Part shown: positions 32,858-42,923 of the stretch, piece by piece
Position numbering within the stretch: the first letter of the stretch is position 1
Layout of the letters: every line of letters begins with the position of its first letter
Assembly: GCA_902623585.1 (NCBI GenBank)
Contig: CACNUO010000001.1
Location: 136,314-200,313, forward strand
DNA length: 64,000 nucleotides
Source of the DNA: an uncultured Alphaproteobacteria bacterium
GTDB taxonomy: Bacteria; Pseudomonadota; Alphaproteobacteria; HIMB59; GCA-002718135
Direction: 5' to 3'
Made by a program: the position numbers and the translations under genes
The notes under the pieces: generated by a model
Databases searched by the model: none
The model's input: only the letters and a program-made list of their open reading frames with translations
Told to the model about the DNA's origin: nothing

Positions 32858-34660
32858 ATGTTCTATTCAGATGACAAAAAACAATATTCAGTACTCAATA
32901 GAAGAACCTTTTTTTTATATTTTTTAAAAGTATCTTTTTTTGGTATTGTAGGATGGAGGTTATATGATATTCAAATAAAAGATTCTCAAAAATATAAAAC
33001 TCTTTCTAAAAATAATCAAATAGATGTAGAAATTATTTATCCTCTTAGAGGAAACATTTATGATATTAATAATAAGATTTTGGCGTCCAATATTAAAGTA
33101 TTTGATGTATATATAATTCCTGAAAATACAAAAAACATAAATAAATCTCTAAACGAATTAAATCAAATAATAAAAATAGATTTTAGTGATAGAAGAAAAA
33201 TAATAGAATTATCAAAAAAAGTTAAAAAATTTGAAAAAATAAAAGTATTAGAAAATATTAATTGGTCAGAACTTGAAAAAATTGAATCAAACAAACTTAA
33301 TATTGAGGGAATATTTATTTCTCAAGATTATATGAGAACTTACCAGTATAATAATACTGTTTCACATTTAATTGGTTACACTAATAAACCTAATCGAGAA
33401 GAAGTGGACTTGCCTTTTATTGCAAATATGCCAAATTTAGAAATAGGAAAAGATGGAATTGAAAAAAGTTTTAATCCTAATCTAATTGGTAAATCAGGAC
33501 AAAGAGAGATTGAAGTAAACTCTTATGGAAGAGTAATTCGTGAAATATCTAGGCAAGATAGTCAAAAAGGGAATGATATTCAGATTACTATTGATCTAAG
33601 AATTCAAAAATTTGCTTTGAATTTATTAAAAGAACATAAGGCAGGATCAGCGGTACTTATGGATATTAACAATGGAAACATCTTATGTATGGCTTCTACC
33701 CCATCTTATAATCCTAATAAAATTATACAAAAACCAAATAAAAAATATTGGGATTCAATTTTGGAGAATGAACTCTCACCACTTACTTATAGATGTATTC
33801 AGGGTTTGTACGCTCCAGGTTCAACTTTTAAAATGGTTGTTGCGATTGCTGGAATAGTACATGGGGTAATAGACACTAATACTAAACATTTTTGTAGTGG
33901 AAAAATCGGTTTGGGTGATAGACTTTATCATTGTTGGAAAAATAATGGTCATGGATTAATGAATGTAAATAATGCAATTAAAGAATCATGTGATGTTTTT
34001 TTCTATGAAATCTCAAAAAAAATAGGCATAGATAAAATTGCAAAAGTTGCTGAAGATTTTGGTTTAGGAAAAATTTATGATGTTCCATTGCCTAATCAAA
34101 AAAAAGGAATTATTCCTTCTCGTGATTGGAAAAAGAAAAAATATGATGAAAGTTGGTATCCTGGAGAGACTTTAATCTCAGCAATTGGGCAGGGTTTTGT
34201 ATTAACTAATCCACTACAACTTGCTGTAATGACTTCCATTATTGCTTCTAATGGAAAAAATGTAAAACCAAATATTATCAAACAAAAAAATGAAATTGAA
34301 TTTGAAAAATTGGAAAAATATCAAAATGCAATTAAAATAATTAAAAATTCGATGTTTAAAGTAGTTAATGAAAGTAAAGGTACAGCTTATAATTCAAGAT
34401 CTGAAACTGCTCCTTTTGCAGGTAAGACTGGAACTTCGCAAGTTAGAAGAATTACTGTAGCTGAAAGAGAAAGTGAAGATTTTAGGAAAAAAGAAGTAGA
34501 ATGGAAAAAAAGAGATCACGCTTTATTTGTTGGATATATGCCGATTGAAAACCCGAGATATGCTGTTTCGGTTGTTATTGAACATGGAGGCTCAGGTGCA
34601 TCAACTGCTGCACCTATAGCAAAAGAAATTTTTCAATTTACAAAAAAATTAGAAACTTAA
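32858..34660 (+). CDS. mrdA: Penicillin-binding protein 2
   Basis: LRGNIYDINNKILA, APGSTFKMV (SxxK), AGKTGTSQV (KTG). Confidence 0.95.
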   Translation: MFYSDDKKQYSVLNRRTFFLYFLKVSFFGIVGWRLYDIQIKDSQKYKTLSKNNQIDVEIIYPLRGNIYDINNKILASNIKVFDVYIIPENTKNINKSLNELNQIIKIDFSDRRKIIELSKKVKKFEKIKVLENINWSELEKIESNKLNIEGIFISQDYMRTYQYNNTVSHLIGYTNKPNREEVDLPFIANMPNLEIGKDGIEKSFNPNLIGKSGQREIEVNSYGRVIREISRQDSQKGNDIQITIDLRIQKFALNLLKEHKAGSAVLMDINNGNILCMASTPSYNPNKIIQKPNKKYWDSILENELSPLTYRCIQGLYAPGSTFKMVVAIAGIVHGVIDTNTKHFCSGKIGLGDRLYHCWKNNGHGLMNVNNAIKESCDVFFYEISKKIGIDKIAKVAEDFGLGKIYDVPLPNQKKGIIPSRDWKKKKYDESWYPGETLISAIGQGFVLTNPLQLAVMTSIIASNGKNVKPNIIKQKNEIEFEKLEKYQNAIKIIKNSMFKVVNESKGTAYNSRSETAPFAGKTGTSQVRRITVAERESEDFRKKEVEWKKRDHALFVGYMPIENPRYAVSVVIEHGGSGASTAAPIAKEIFQFTKKLET

Positions 34661-35757
34661 TGTTAAATAAAATTCAAAACTTAAATTATTTATTGATTTT
34701 TTTAGTAATATTAATTTCATTTATTGGAGCAGCAGGTTTATATTCTGCTGCAGGAGGATCATATGGTCCTTGGGCATCAAGACATTTAATTAGATTAGCT
34801 TTTTTTATTTCTTTAGCAGTTATTCTAGCCTTATTAAATATAAAGTATATTTATCAATTTGCTTATGTCTTTTTTATTTTATCTTTGCTACTCTTGCTTT
34901 CTGTAGAATTAATTGGTGTTTTTGGTAAGGGTGCAACTAGATGGATAAATCTATTTGGTTTTAGTATCCAACCATCGGAATTAATAAAAATAACCATAAT
35001 ACTAGCGCTAGCAAGATTTTATCATGATTTAAAATTTGATGAAATTAAGCGAATAAAAAATTTATTTTTTCCAATATTAATTTTATTTCTACCGTTTGCT
35101 TTAGTCGTTATACAACCAGATCTTGGAACTGCTTTAAGCATAGCAATGCTAGGGGTTCTCATTCTATTTGCAAGTGGAATAAGAATTTGGAAGTTTGGAT
35201 TAGGATTATTAGTTATAATTTTATCAATTCCTTTGTCATTAAATTACTTACAACCATATCAAAAAGATAGAATTTTTTCTTTTTTGAATCCTGAAGCAGA
35301 TGCTCTTGGAAGAGGATATCAACTCATACAATCTAAAATTGCTTTAGGATCTGGTGGTCTAACCGGTAAAGGATTTTTGGAAGGCTCTCAATCTTATCTA
35401 CAATATTTACCTGAAAAACAAACTGATTTTATATTTACATTAATTGGAGAAGAATTTGGCTTTATTGGTACTATGTTTATTATTCTACTCTTTCTTTTGT
35501 TAATATCAGTGTGTTTTTATATAAGCATTAAATCAAATCATATCTTTGGCAGAATTCTTTCAATCGGAGTTGGCAGCAATTTATTTATATATGTGATAAT
35601 GAACATATCTATGGTCTCTGGTTTAATGCCTGTTGTTGGAATTCCATTACCTTTAGTTTCTTATGGGGGGTCAGCAATGCTTGCTATAATTATATCTCTA
35701 GGACTAGTTCTTAATGTAGAATTGAATGGAAACTTAAAAAAATTACATAATGCTTGA
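34660..35757 (+). CDS. rodA: Rod shape-determining protein RodA (SEDS)
   Basis: GKGATRWINLFGFSIQPSE, LPLVSYGGSAM; follows mrdA. Confidence 0.95.
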   Translation: MLNKIQNLNYLLIFLVILISFIGAAGLYSAAGGSYGPWASRHLIRLAFFISLAVILALLNIKYIYQFAYVFFILSLLLLLSVELIGVFGKGATRWINLFGFSIQPSELIKITIILALARFYHDLKFDEIKRIKNLFFPILILFLPFALVVIQPDLGTALSIAMLGVLILFASGIRIWKFGLGLLVIILSIPLSLNYLQPYQKDRIFSFLNPEADALGRGYQLIQSKIALGSGGLTGKGFLEGSQSYLQYLPEKQTDFIFTLIGEEFGFIGTMFIILLFLLLISVCFYISIKSNHIFGRILSIGVGSNLFIYVIMNISMVSGLMPVVGIPLPLVSYGGSAMLAIIISLGLVLNVELNGNLKKLHNA

Positions 35758-36517
35758 AATAAATAATGTTAATAAATTTTTTGGAGGATTAAAAGCAGTC
35801 CATAACGCATCAATGAAAGTTGAAATGGGTTCTATTACAGGATTAATAGGTCCAAATGGAGCAGGAAAAACAACATTATTTAATACTATTGCAGGATTAT
35901 ATGATCCAGATGAAGGAAATATAATTCTTAATAATGAAGATATTTCTTTTTTAAAACCTCACGAATTATTTGCTAAAGGTGTTCTAAGAACTTTTCAAAT
36001 TGCCCATGAATTTTCAACTTTAACTGTTCTTGAAAATTTAATGATGGTACCACCAAATCAATTTGGTGAAAAATTATCATATGCTTTATTAAGTAATGCT
36101 AAAGTAAAACAACAAGAAGAAGAAATAAGACAAAAAGCTATAGAAGTTATAAATTTTTTAAATTTAAGTCACTTAACTCAAGAACTTGCGGGCAACTTAT
36201 CTGGTGGTCAAAAAAAACTACTTGAGTTAGGGAGAACCATGATGGTTGATCCTCAAATCGTTTTACTTGATGAAGTAGGAGCTGGAGTTAATAGAACACT
36301 TCTCAATGAAATTACGGATGCAATATTAAGATTAAATAAAGAAAAGAATTATACTTTTTTCGTAATTGAACATGATATGGACCTCATTGAAAAAATTTGT
36401 AACCCTGTAATTGTGATGGCGGAAGGTTCAGTTTTATTTAAAGGAAATTTTAATGAAGTGAAAAATAACGATACAGTTATAGAGGCTTATTTAGGTAAAG
36501 GTATTAATAAGAATTAG
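35750..36517 (+). CDS. livG: Branched-chain amino acid-type ABC transporter ATPase LivG
   Basis: GPNGAGKTTLFN Walker A, LSGGQKKLLELGR, HDMDLI. Confidence 0.88.
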   Translation: MLEINNVNKFFGGLKAVHNASMKVEMGSITGLIGPNGAGKTTLFNTIAGLYDPDEGNIILNNEDISFLKPHELFAKGVLRTFQIAHEFSTLTVLENLMMVPPNQFGEKLSYALLSNAKVKQQEEEIRQKAIEVINFLNLSHLTQELAGNLSGGQKKLLELGRTMMVDPQIVLLDEVGAGVNRTLLNEITDAILRLNKEKNYTFFVIEHDMDLIEKICNPVIVMAEGSVLFKGNFNEVKNNDTVIEAYLGKGINKN

Positions 36518-36523
36518 AATTTT

Positions 36524-37228
36524 ATGAATAATTTGATTGGTAAAAATTTAACAGCTGGATATGGAGGGGTTGATATAATTAAAGATATAAATCTAGAAGT
36601 TAAAGAGGGTGAAATTGTTGTCATCGTTGGTCCAAACGGAGCAGGGAAATCAACAGCAATGAAAGCATTGCTTGGCATGCTAAGTTTAACTTCAGGTTCT
36701 GTAGAATATTCAAATGAGGAAATTTCTTCAATGCTACCACAAAACAGAATTAATTTAGGATTGGCATTTGTTCCTCAAACAAACAATGTATTCACTGGAA
36801 TGACAGTAGAGGAAAATTTAGAAATGGGAGGGTTTTTAAGAGAGGATGATATTATCCATACCATTAATGATGTTTATGACCTTTTTCCTATTTTAAAAGA
36901 AAAAAGATATCAAAGTGCAGGAGAATTATCTGGAGGTCAAAGACAACAAGTAGCTTTTGGAAGAGCACTTATGACAAAGCCAAAGATTTTAATGTTAGAT
37001 GAACCGACTGCAGGTGTATCACCCATAGTAATGGATGAGTTATTTTCAAGAATAATAGAAGTACGTAAAACAGGCGTAGGTATACTAATGGTTGAACAAA
37101 ATGCAAAACAAGCACTTGGTATTGCTGATAGAGGATACGTATTAGTAAATGGAAAAAATAGTAGAGACGGCTCGGGTGAAGAACTATTGAATAATCCAGA
37201 AGTTAGAAAGTCATTTTTAGGAGGTTAA
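36524..37228 (+). CDS. livF: Branched-chain amino acid-type ABC transporter ATPase LivF
   Basis: GPNGAGKSTAMKAL, LSGGQRQQVAFGRALM, VEQNAKQAL. Confidence 0.88.
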   Translation: MNNLIGKNLTAGYGGVDIIKDINLEVKEGEIVVIVGPNGAGKSTAMKALLGMLSLTSGSVEYSNEEISSMLPQNRINLGLAFVPQTNNVFTGMTVEENLEMGGFLREDDIIHTINDVYDLFPILKEKRYQSAGELSGGQRQQVAFGRALMTKPKILMLDEPTAGVSPIVMDELFSRIIEVRKTGVGILMVEQNAKQALGIADRGYVLVNGKNSRDGSGEELLNNPEVRKSFLGG

Positions 37229-37229
37229 A

Positions 37230-38243
37230 ATGATTGATTTTCTAAATTCTATAATTGTACTTCTAAATTTTATTATCATTCCAGGCATTTCTTATGGCTC
37301 TCAACTTGCACTTGGAGCACTTGGAGTTACATTTGTTTATGCAATACTTCGTTTCGCAAATTTTGCACACGGTGAAATCATGTCATTTGGAGCAATGATA
37401 ACAATTTTATTTACGTGGTTTTTTCAATCACAAAATATTAGTTTAGGAATTCTCCCAACTGCTTTGTTGGCGTTACCTATAGGAATAATAGCTACAATTA
37501 TCTTGTGCATTATTTCTGATAAATTTGTTTTTCAATATTACAGATACCAAAAAAGTGTTCCTGTTGTTTTAGCAATGGTTTCAATAGGAGTTATGTTTGT
37601 AATAAATGCGATAATAAGAATCATAATTGGAACAGAAACCATAAAATTTTCCGATGGACAGAAATTTATAATGAAAGCAAAACAGTTTAAATTAATGACA
37701 GGTTTAAATGAAGGATTAGCATTAAAATCGTCTCAAGTTATTACAATATTAATTACAATTTTGCTTTTAACTTTTACTTTCTGGTTTTTGCAAAAAACAA
37801 AAACTGGAAAATCAATGAGAGCATTTTCTGATAATGAAGATCTAGCATTATTGTCAGGTATTAATCCTGATAGAGTAGTATTCACTACTTGGATTATCGT
37901 AGGAGTCTTGGCTTGTGTTGCCGGAACACTTTATGGTTTAGATAAAAGTTATAAACCTATTATTTATCTCAATTTAGTCTTACCAATATTTGCATCAGCA
38001 ATTGTTGGAGGCATTGGCAGTCCATTTGGAGCTGTAGTAGGTGGTTATGTCATCGCGTTTTCAGAAATTATGGTAACGTATGCTTACAAGAAATTTTTTG
38101 TTTATTTACTCCCAAGTTCTATAGAGCCAACTGGTTTAGTACAATTACTTTCAACAGATTATAAATTTGCTGTATCATTTTCAATTTTAGTAATCGTTTT
38201 ATTGATTAGACCATCAGGCATATTTAAGGGAAGGGTCTTATGA
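37230..38243 (+). CDS. livH: Branched-chain amino acid-type ABC transporter permease LivH
   Basis: Polytopic; LRFANFAHGEIM, VGGIGSPFGAVVGG. Confidence 0.88.
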   Translation: MIDFLNSIIVLLNFIIIPGISYGSQLALGALGVTFVYAILRFANFAHGEIMSFGAMITILFTWFFQSQNISLGILPTALLALPIGIIATIILCIISDKFVFQYYRYQKSVPVVLAMVSIGVMFVINAIIRIIIGTETIKFSDGQKFIMKAKQFKLMTGLNEGLALKSSQVITILITILLLTFTFWFLQKTKTGKSMRAFSDNEDLALLSGINPDRVVFTTWIIVGVLACVAGTLYGLDKSYKPIIYLNLVLPIFASAIVGGIGSPFGAVVGGYVIAFSEIMVTYAYKKFFVYLLPSSIEPTGLVQLLSTDYKFAVSFSILVIVLLIRPSGIFKGRVL

Positions 38244-39613
38244 TGAAGTTTGAAAGATATGAATGGGTAGCTATTACAATAATGATCTCTCTCTTTATTT
38301 TTGTAGGTTTCATTCAAGGATGGTCAGTAAGTTTAGTAATTTTAAACATGTGTATTATTTCAGCAATAATGACAATGGGAGTTAATATTTCTTGGGGTTA
38401 TGCAGGAGTAATTAATTTTGGTGTAATGGGTTTTCTTGCCATGGGTGGATTAGCGGCAGTTCTTGTTTCTTACCCTCCTATTACAGAGTCATGGCAGGCT
38501 GGGGGTAGAGGGCTAGGTATCAGTTTTGCTTTGCTTATCGTATTGGTAATTGCTGTTATGTATATTAATAAAACGGTAGTCCAAAAAAAAAATAGGTATA
38601 TTTTAAATTCTCTCATAATTTTTTTTGGGATTTTAATAATCAGACACTTTTATTTAAATGCTACACATAATATTGAAGATGTTAATCCAGCAATAGCAGG
38701 TTTTTTAGGTGGTCTTGGACTACCAATAATTTTCTCTTGGATAGTAGGAGGTTTATTTGCTGCAGGTGTTGCATTTGTAATTGGTAAAGTAGCTCTGGGA
38801 TTACGATCTGATTATTTGGCAATTGTAACTCTAGGAATTTCAGAAATAGTTGTTAGTGTTTTAAAACATGAAGAATGGTTATCTAGAGGTGTAAAAAATG
38901 TAATCGGTTTGAAGAGACCAGTTCCTTATGAAATTGATTTACAAAACGCAGATTGGTTTATAAATTTAATTACATATCTCAATTCATCAAAGTTAAATAA
39001 TATTTTTGATGTAAGTGATAGACAACAAGTATTAAACAATCTTATTATTGATGGCTCAGGAATATTTGTAAAATTATCTTACGCCATTTTATTTCTGATT
39101 GTTATGTTGATAATTTTTTATTTTGCTAACAAAGCTCAATTATCTCCATGGGGAAGGATGATGAGAGCTATAAGAGACAATGAAACTGCTGCAAATGCAA
39201 TGGGTAAAGATGTTGTAAAACAACATTTAATAATTTTTGTTATAGGGGCTGCAATTGTAGGCGTTGCGGGTGCAATGCTTGTTACTTTGGATGGATTATT
39301 TACTCCATCTGGATATAGACCACTTCGTTTTACTTTTATTATTTGGATTATGGTTATAGTAGGTGGTAGTGGTAATAATTTAGGTGCTATATTTGGTGGT
39401 TTTGTCATATGGTTTTCTTGGATTGAAGCAGCACCACTTACAACATTCATTATTAATCAACTTACAGTAGGATTAGAACCTACTAATGCTCTAAAATTAC
39501 ATTTACTTGATAGCGTTCCTTACTTTAGATACTTATTTATGGGTTTAATTTTATTATTAATTTTACGCTATAGACCTAAAGGAATTATACCAGAGAAAGT
39601 AAGGCACTCATAA
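38240..39613 (+). CDS. livM: Branched-chain amino acid-type ABC transporter permease LivM
   Basis: Polytopic; WGYAGVINFGVMGF, AIRDNETAANAMG, GGSGNNLGAIFGG. Confidence 0.88.
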   Translation: MMKFERYEWVAITIMISLFIFVGFIQGWSVSLVILNMCIISAIMTMGVNISWGYAGVINFGVMGFLAMGGLAAVLVSYPPITESWQAGGRGLGISFALLIVLVIAVMYINKTVVQKKNRYILNSLIIFFGILIIRHFYLNATHNIEDVNPAIAGFLGGLGLPIIFSWIVGGLFAAGVAFVIGKVALGLRSDYLAIVTLGISEIVVSVLKHEEWLSRGVKNVIGLKRPVPYEIDLQNADWFINLITYLNSSKLNNIFDVSDRQQVLNNLIIDGSGIFVKLSYAILFLIVMLIIFYFANKAQLSPWGRMMRAIRDNETAANAMGKDVVKQHLIIFVIGAAIVGVAGAMLVTLDGLFTPSGYRPLRFTFIIWIMVIVGGSGNNLGAIFGGFVIWFSWIEAAPLTTFIINQLTVGLEPTNALKLHLLDSVPYFRYLFMGLILLLILRYRPKGIIPEKVRHS

Positions 39614-39618
39614 AAAAA

Positions 39619-39637
39619 CCCCAGCTAAAAGCTGGGG
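39619..39637. terminator. Bidirectional terminator CCCCAGCT-AAA-AGCTGGGG between convergent livM and livK
   Basis: Perfect 8-bp stem with A-run upstream and T/A-rich tail downstream. Confidence 0.92.
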
Positions 39638-39661
39638 TTAAATTAAAATAATTTTTAAGTA

Positions 39662-40843
39662 TTAAAGAGCGCCAACAGTAACGAATTCGCCACCACTAAC
39701 TTCTAACTCTTTAAAAGCACCAGCTGCATCACCTAATGCATTAAACTCTACGTCTGTTGCACCTTGGTAATCAATATCTTTACCAGCAGCTAACATTTGC
39801 AAGCCGTATGATAATTGACCAGGATTAATTACGATACCTGGAGCATTAGATACTTTAGCAATATTTTTTAAGATTGATTGTTTATCAGCAGATCCACCAG
39901 CTTGAATTGCAAGAGCAATAATTGCTGCAGCATCATAAGATTCACCAACATAAGGTGCGCTTCCATCCATGCCATTAGCAGCTGCTAATTCACCAAATTT
40001 AGCTGAACCTTTTGAAATAGCACCTGGCATAGAACCAAATGATCCTTCTAAGTCTGCACCAATATTATCTACAATTGATTGACCTATCATACCATCAGAA
40101 AGAACAAAAGTGTCAAATGCACCTGAATCTAAAGATGCTTCGATCATTCCTTTTCCACCATCATCAATATAACCAATTACTAATAAAGCATCACCACCAG
40201 CTGATGCAAGAACACCAACTTCTGATGAATAATCAGCTTTACCATCTTCGTGTGCAGCAGATGCTGTAATAGTTCCACCACCACGAGCAAATGAAGCTTC
40301 AAATACTTCAGCTAAACCTTTTCCGTAGTCATTGTTAGTATACGTTACAGCTATACTTTCAATTCCTCTGCTTAAAGCAAGTTTAGCTAATACTTGACCA
40401 CCTTTTGCATCAGATGGGGCAGTACGCCAAAAAGTTCCATTATCAGGAACCTTACTTAAACCTGGTGAAGTTGCAGATGGAGATACCATTAAGATACCAT
40501 TTGGTACTGCAACATTTGCATTAATCGCACCTGTTACACCTGAGCAGTCAGCACCCATAATAGCAGTTACACCTTGTGCAACTAGATCTTCAGCAGCGGC
40601 AGTTGCAGCAGCAGAGTCTACACAAGTTGAGTCAGCTTCTAAGATAGTAATTGATTCACCACCTAAAAGATTTCCAGAGTTTGATGCTTCATCAAATGCC
40701 ATTCTAGCACCATCTCTCATAGCAGGAGTTAAAGATTCAATTGGTCCTGTAAAACCAAGAATAATTCCTACTTTAATTTCTGCTAATGCAGCAGTCGTTA
40801 CAGTCGACAAACTTACAATAACAGCTAGAAGTAATTTTTTCAT
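39662..40843 (-). CDS. livK: Branched-chain amino acid-type ABC transporter substrate-binding protein (ORF track extends to 40897; MKKLLLAVIVSLS start preferred)
   Basis: Signal peptide, IKVGIILGFTGPIESLTPAMRDGARMAFDEA periplasmic-binding pattern. Confidence 0.9.
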   Translation of the reverse strand: MKKLLLAVIVSLSTVTTAALAEIKVGIILGFTGPIESLTPAMRDGARMAFDEASNSGNLLGGESITILEADSTCVDSAAATAAAEDLVAQGVTAIMGADCSGVTGAINANVAVPNGILMVSPSATSPGLSKVPDNGTFWRTAPSDAKGGQVLAKLALSRGIESIAVTYTNNDYGKGLAEVFEASFARGGGTITASAAHEDGKADYSSEVGVLASAGGDALLVIGYIDDGGKGMIEASLDSGAFDTFVLSDGMIGQSIVDNIGADLEGSFGSMPGAISKGSAKFGELAAANGMDGSAPYVGESYDAAAIIALAIQAGGSADKQSILKNIAKVSNAPGIVINPGQLSYGLQMLAAGKDIDYQGATDVEFNALGDAAGAFKELEVSGGEFVTVGAL

Positions 40844-40852
40844 ATTTCCTCC

Positions 40853-40868
40853 AAAAAGTATACTTTTT
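40853..40868. promoter_or_regulatory. 16-bp perfect palindrome AAAAAGTATACTTTTT in livK leader
   Basis: Dyad symmetry, adjacent to the livK ribosome-binding region (AGGAAAT). Confidence 0.5.
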
Positions 40869-40992
40869 ATATATGGTACCTCATATACTAGTTCCAAAAA
40901 TCAATCATGCAGTTTTTTTATAAAAATACTCAAGATTTTAGCCAAAAACCATAAATTGACTTCATTTGCCTCACCGGATAAAGACCAAAGGT

Positions 40993-41973
40993 ATGTCAAT
41001 TGGAATTTTAGGTGGAGGAGTTTGGGGTAGTGCACTTGCCCGAGTACTAAGTAATAATAAAGTTATTATTTATGCTCGAGATGAAAAAATTGTCAAATCA
41101 ATAAATGAACATAAAATTAATCCAAAATTAAAATACAGTTCATTTAATGAAAATGTCACTGCCACTACCTCTTTAAAAGAAATTAGAAATGTTAAATTTT
41201 TATTTATAACTTTACCTGCTCAAAATATTAGGGAGGTAATTAAAGCTTCATCGTTACATAATAAAAATCATCATATTATTATATGTTCTAAAGGCATTGA
41301 AATATCTTCATCAAAATTTTTAACAGATGTATTTAAAGAAATCATGCCGTTTAAATCAATGAGCATTTTATCTGGCCCATCTTTTTCAAATGAAGTATCT
41401 CAAAGTTTACCAACTGCAGTAACCCTTGCAACAAAAGATAAAAAAGATTTTGAGAATATTTCTAAACTTATACCTAGCAAGGAGTTTAGAATTTATTATT
41501 CAAATGATTTAATCGGAACGCAAATAGGTGGTGCATTAAAGAATATATATGCAATAGCAGCTGGTATTGCAGAAGGATTGAATTTAGGCGAAAATGCTAA
41601 AAGTGCACTTATATCTAGATCCTTTGCAGAAATGACAAGGTATGCAAAAAAATTTAAAGCTGATAAAAATACATTATTTGGTTTATCTGGGCTTGGTGAT
41701 CTAATTTTAACATGTAGTTCTAAAAATTCTCGTAATACACAGTTTGGTATTAAATTAGCTTCTTCAAAATATGATAATTTTTTAGATCTTTTAAAATCGC
41801 AAGAAGTAACAGAGGGTTATTATACAGCTAAAGCAGTCTATAATATTTCACAAAAAAAAAATATTGATATGCCAATTATGGAGTCTGTATACAATATACT
41901 TTATAAGCAACATGATTTAAAAGAAGAATTAAGTAATTTACTGAGTAGACCAATAACAGAAGAAAAAATTTAA
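40993..41973 (+). CDS. gpsA: Glycerol-3-phosphate dehydrogenase [NAD(P)+] (ORF track start TTG 40966; ATG 40993 preferred)
   Basis: IGILGGGVWGSALARVLS, SGPSFSNEV, GLSGLGDLILTC. Confidence 0.95.
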   Translation: MSIGILGGGVWGSALARVLSNNKVIIYARDEKIVKSINEHKINPKLKYSSFNENVTATTSLKEIRNVKFLFITLPAQNIREVIKASSLHNKNHHIIICSKGIEISSSKFLTDVFKEIMPFKSMSILSGPSFSNEVSQSLPTAVTLATKDKKDFENISKLIPSKEFRIYYSNDLIGTQIGGALKNIYAIAAGIAEGLNLGENAKSALISRSFAEMTRYAKKFKADKNTLFGLSGLGDLILTCSSKNSRNTQFGIKLASSKYDNFLDLLKSQEVTEGYYTAKAVYNISQKKNIDMPIMESVYNILYKQHDLKEELSNLLSRPITEEKI

Positions 41974-41977
41974 TTCG

Positions 41978-42922
41978 ATGACAAAGAAAATATTTTATAA
42001 CTTAGATACAAGCTGGGTGAACAATACACAAATTAATTTGAGTGCTGTAGAGCGTCGAACATTTACCTTAACTAAAAGAAGAACTGTAAAAAAGGAATTT
42101 CAAGTTGCTTGGTTGTTAAAAGCTATTACTTTAATTGATCTTACTACACTAAGTGGCGACGACACTTTTGGAAAAGTTGAAAGACTGTGTAATAAAGCTC
42201 TTAATCCCATTGATGATTATATTCTTCAGGATTTAGGACTAGAAAATAATGCAGTAAGAGTAGGAGCTGTGTGTGTCTATCACCATCTAATAAAAGATTG
42301 TACAAAACTAATTCAAAACAAAATCCCAATTGCAGCAGTTTCTACGGGTTTTCCTGCAGGTTTATCATCTTATACAACTAGAAAAAAAGAAATTTCTGAC
42401 TCTATTAAAGATGGTGCTGATGAAATCGATATTGTTATAAATAGAGGATACGTTCTCCAAAATAATTGGAAAAAATTATATGATGAGGTTCGCGGTTTTA
42501 AAGAAACTGCAGGTAAAACAAAAATTAAAGCTATTCTTGGTGTTGGCGATCTTGAGACTCTTCGAAATGTAGCAAAGGCATCTTTAGTTTGTATGATGGC
42601 TGGTGCTGATTTTATTAAAACATCAACAGGAAAAGAAAGTATAAATGCTAACTTAAATAATAGTCTTGTCATGTTGAGAATGATTAGAGATTTTTATACA
42701 AAAACTGGAAAAAAGATTGGTTTTAAACCTGCAGGCGGAATATCAACATCAAAATCTGTTTTAGAATTTTTAATATTGGTTGCTGAAGAGCTAGGATTTG
42801 AATGGGTTAATCCTAAATTATTGCGAATTGGTGCTTCTAGTTTATTAATTGATATAGAAAGACAACTCTATCACTACACTAGTGGCAGGTATGCAAATAA
42901 AGAGAAACTTGCAATAGGATAA
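41978..42922 (+). CDS. deoC: Deoxyribose-phosphate aldolase
   Basis: LIDLTTLSGDDT, DEIDIVINRG, FIKTSTGKE, GFKPAGGIST. Confidence 0.94.
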   Translation: MTKKIFYNLDTSWVNNTQINLSAVERRTFTLTKRRTVKKEFQVAWLLKAITLIDLTTLSGDDTFGKVERLCNKALNPIDDYILQDLGLENNAVRVGAVCVYHHLIKDCTKLIQNKIPIAAVSTGFPAGLSSYTTRKKEISDSIKDGADEIDIVINRGYVLQNNWKKLYDEVRGFKETAGKTKIKAILGVGDLETLRNVAKASLVCMMAGADFIKTSTGKESINANLNNSLVMLRMIRDFYTKTGKKIGFKPAGGISTSKSVLEFLILVAEELGFEWVNPKLLRIGASSLLIDIERQLYHYTSGRYANKEKLAIG

Positions 42923-42923
42923 T

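Noticed and set aside
39136-40269. ORFs 39136..39450 (-) and 40039..40269 (+) opposite livM/livK
   Set aside because: Antisense to supported transporter genes; the plus ORF is a His/Leu/Gln-rich artefact of the livK reverse complement.
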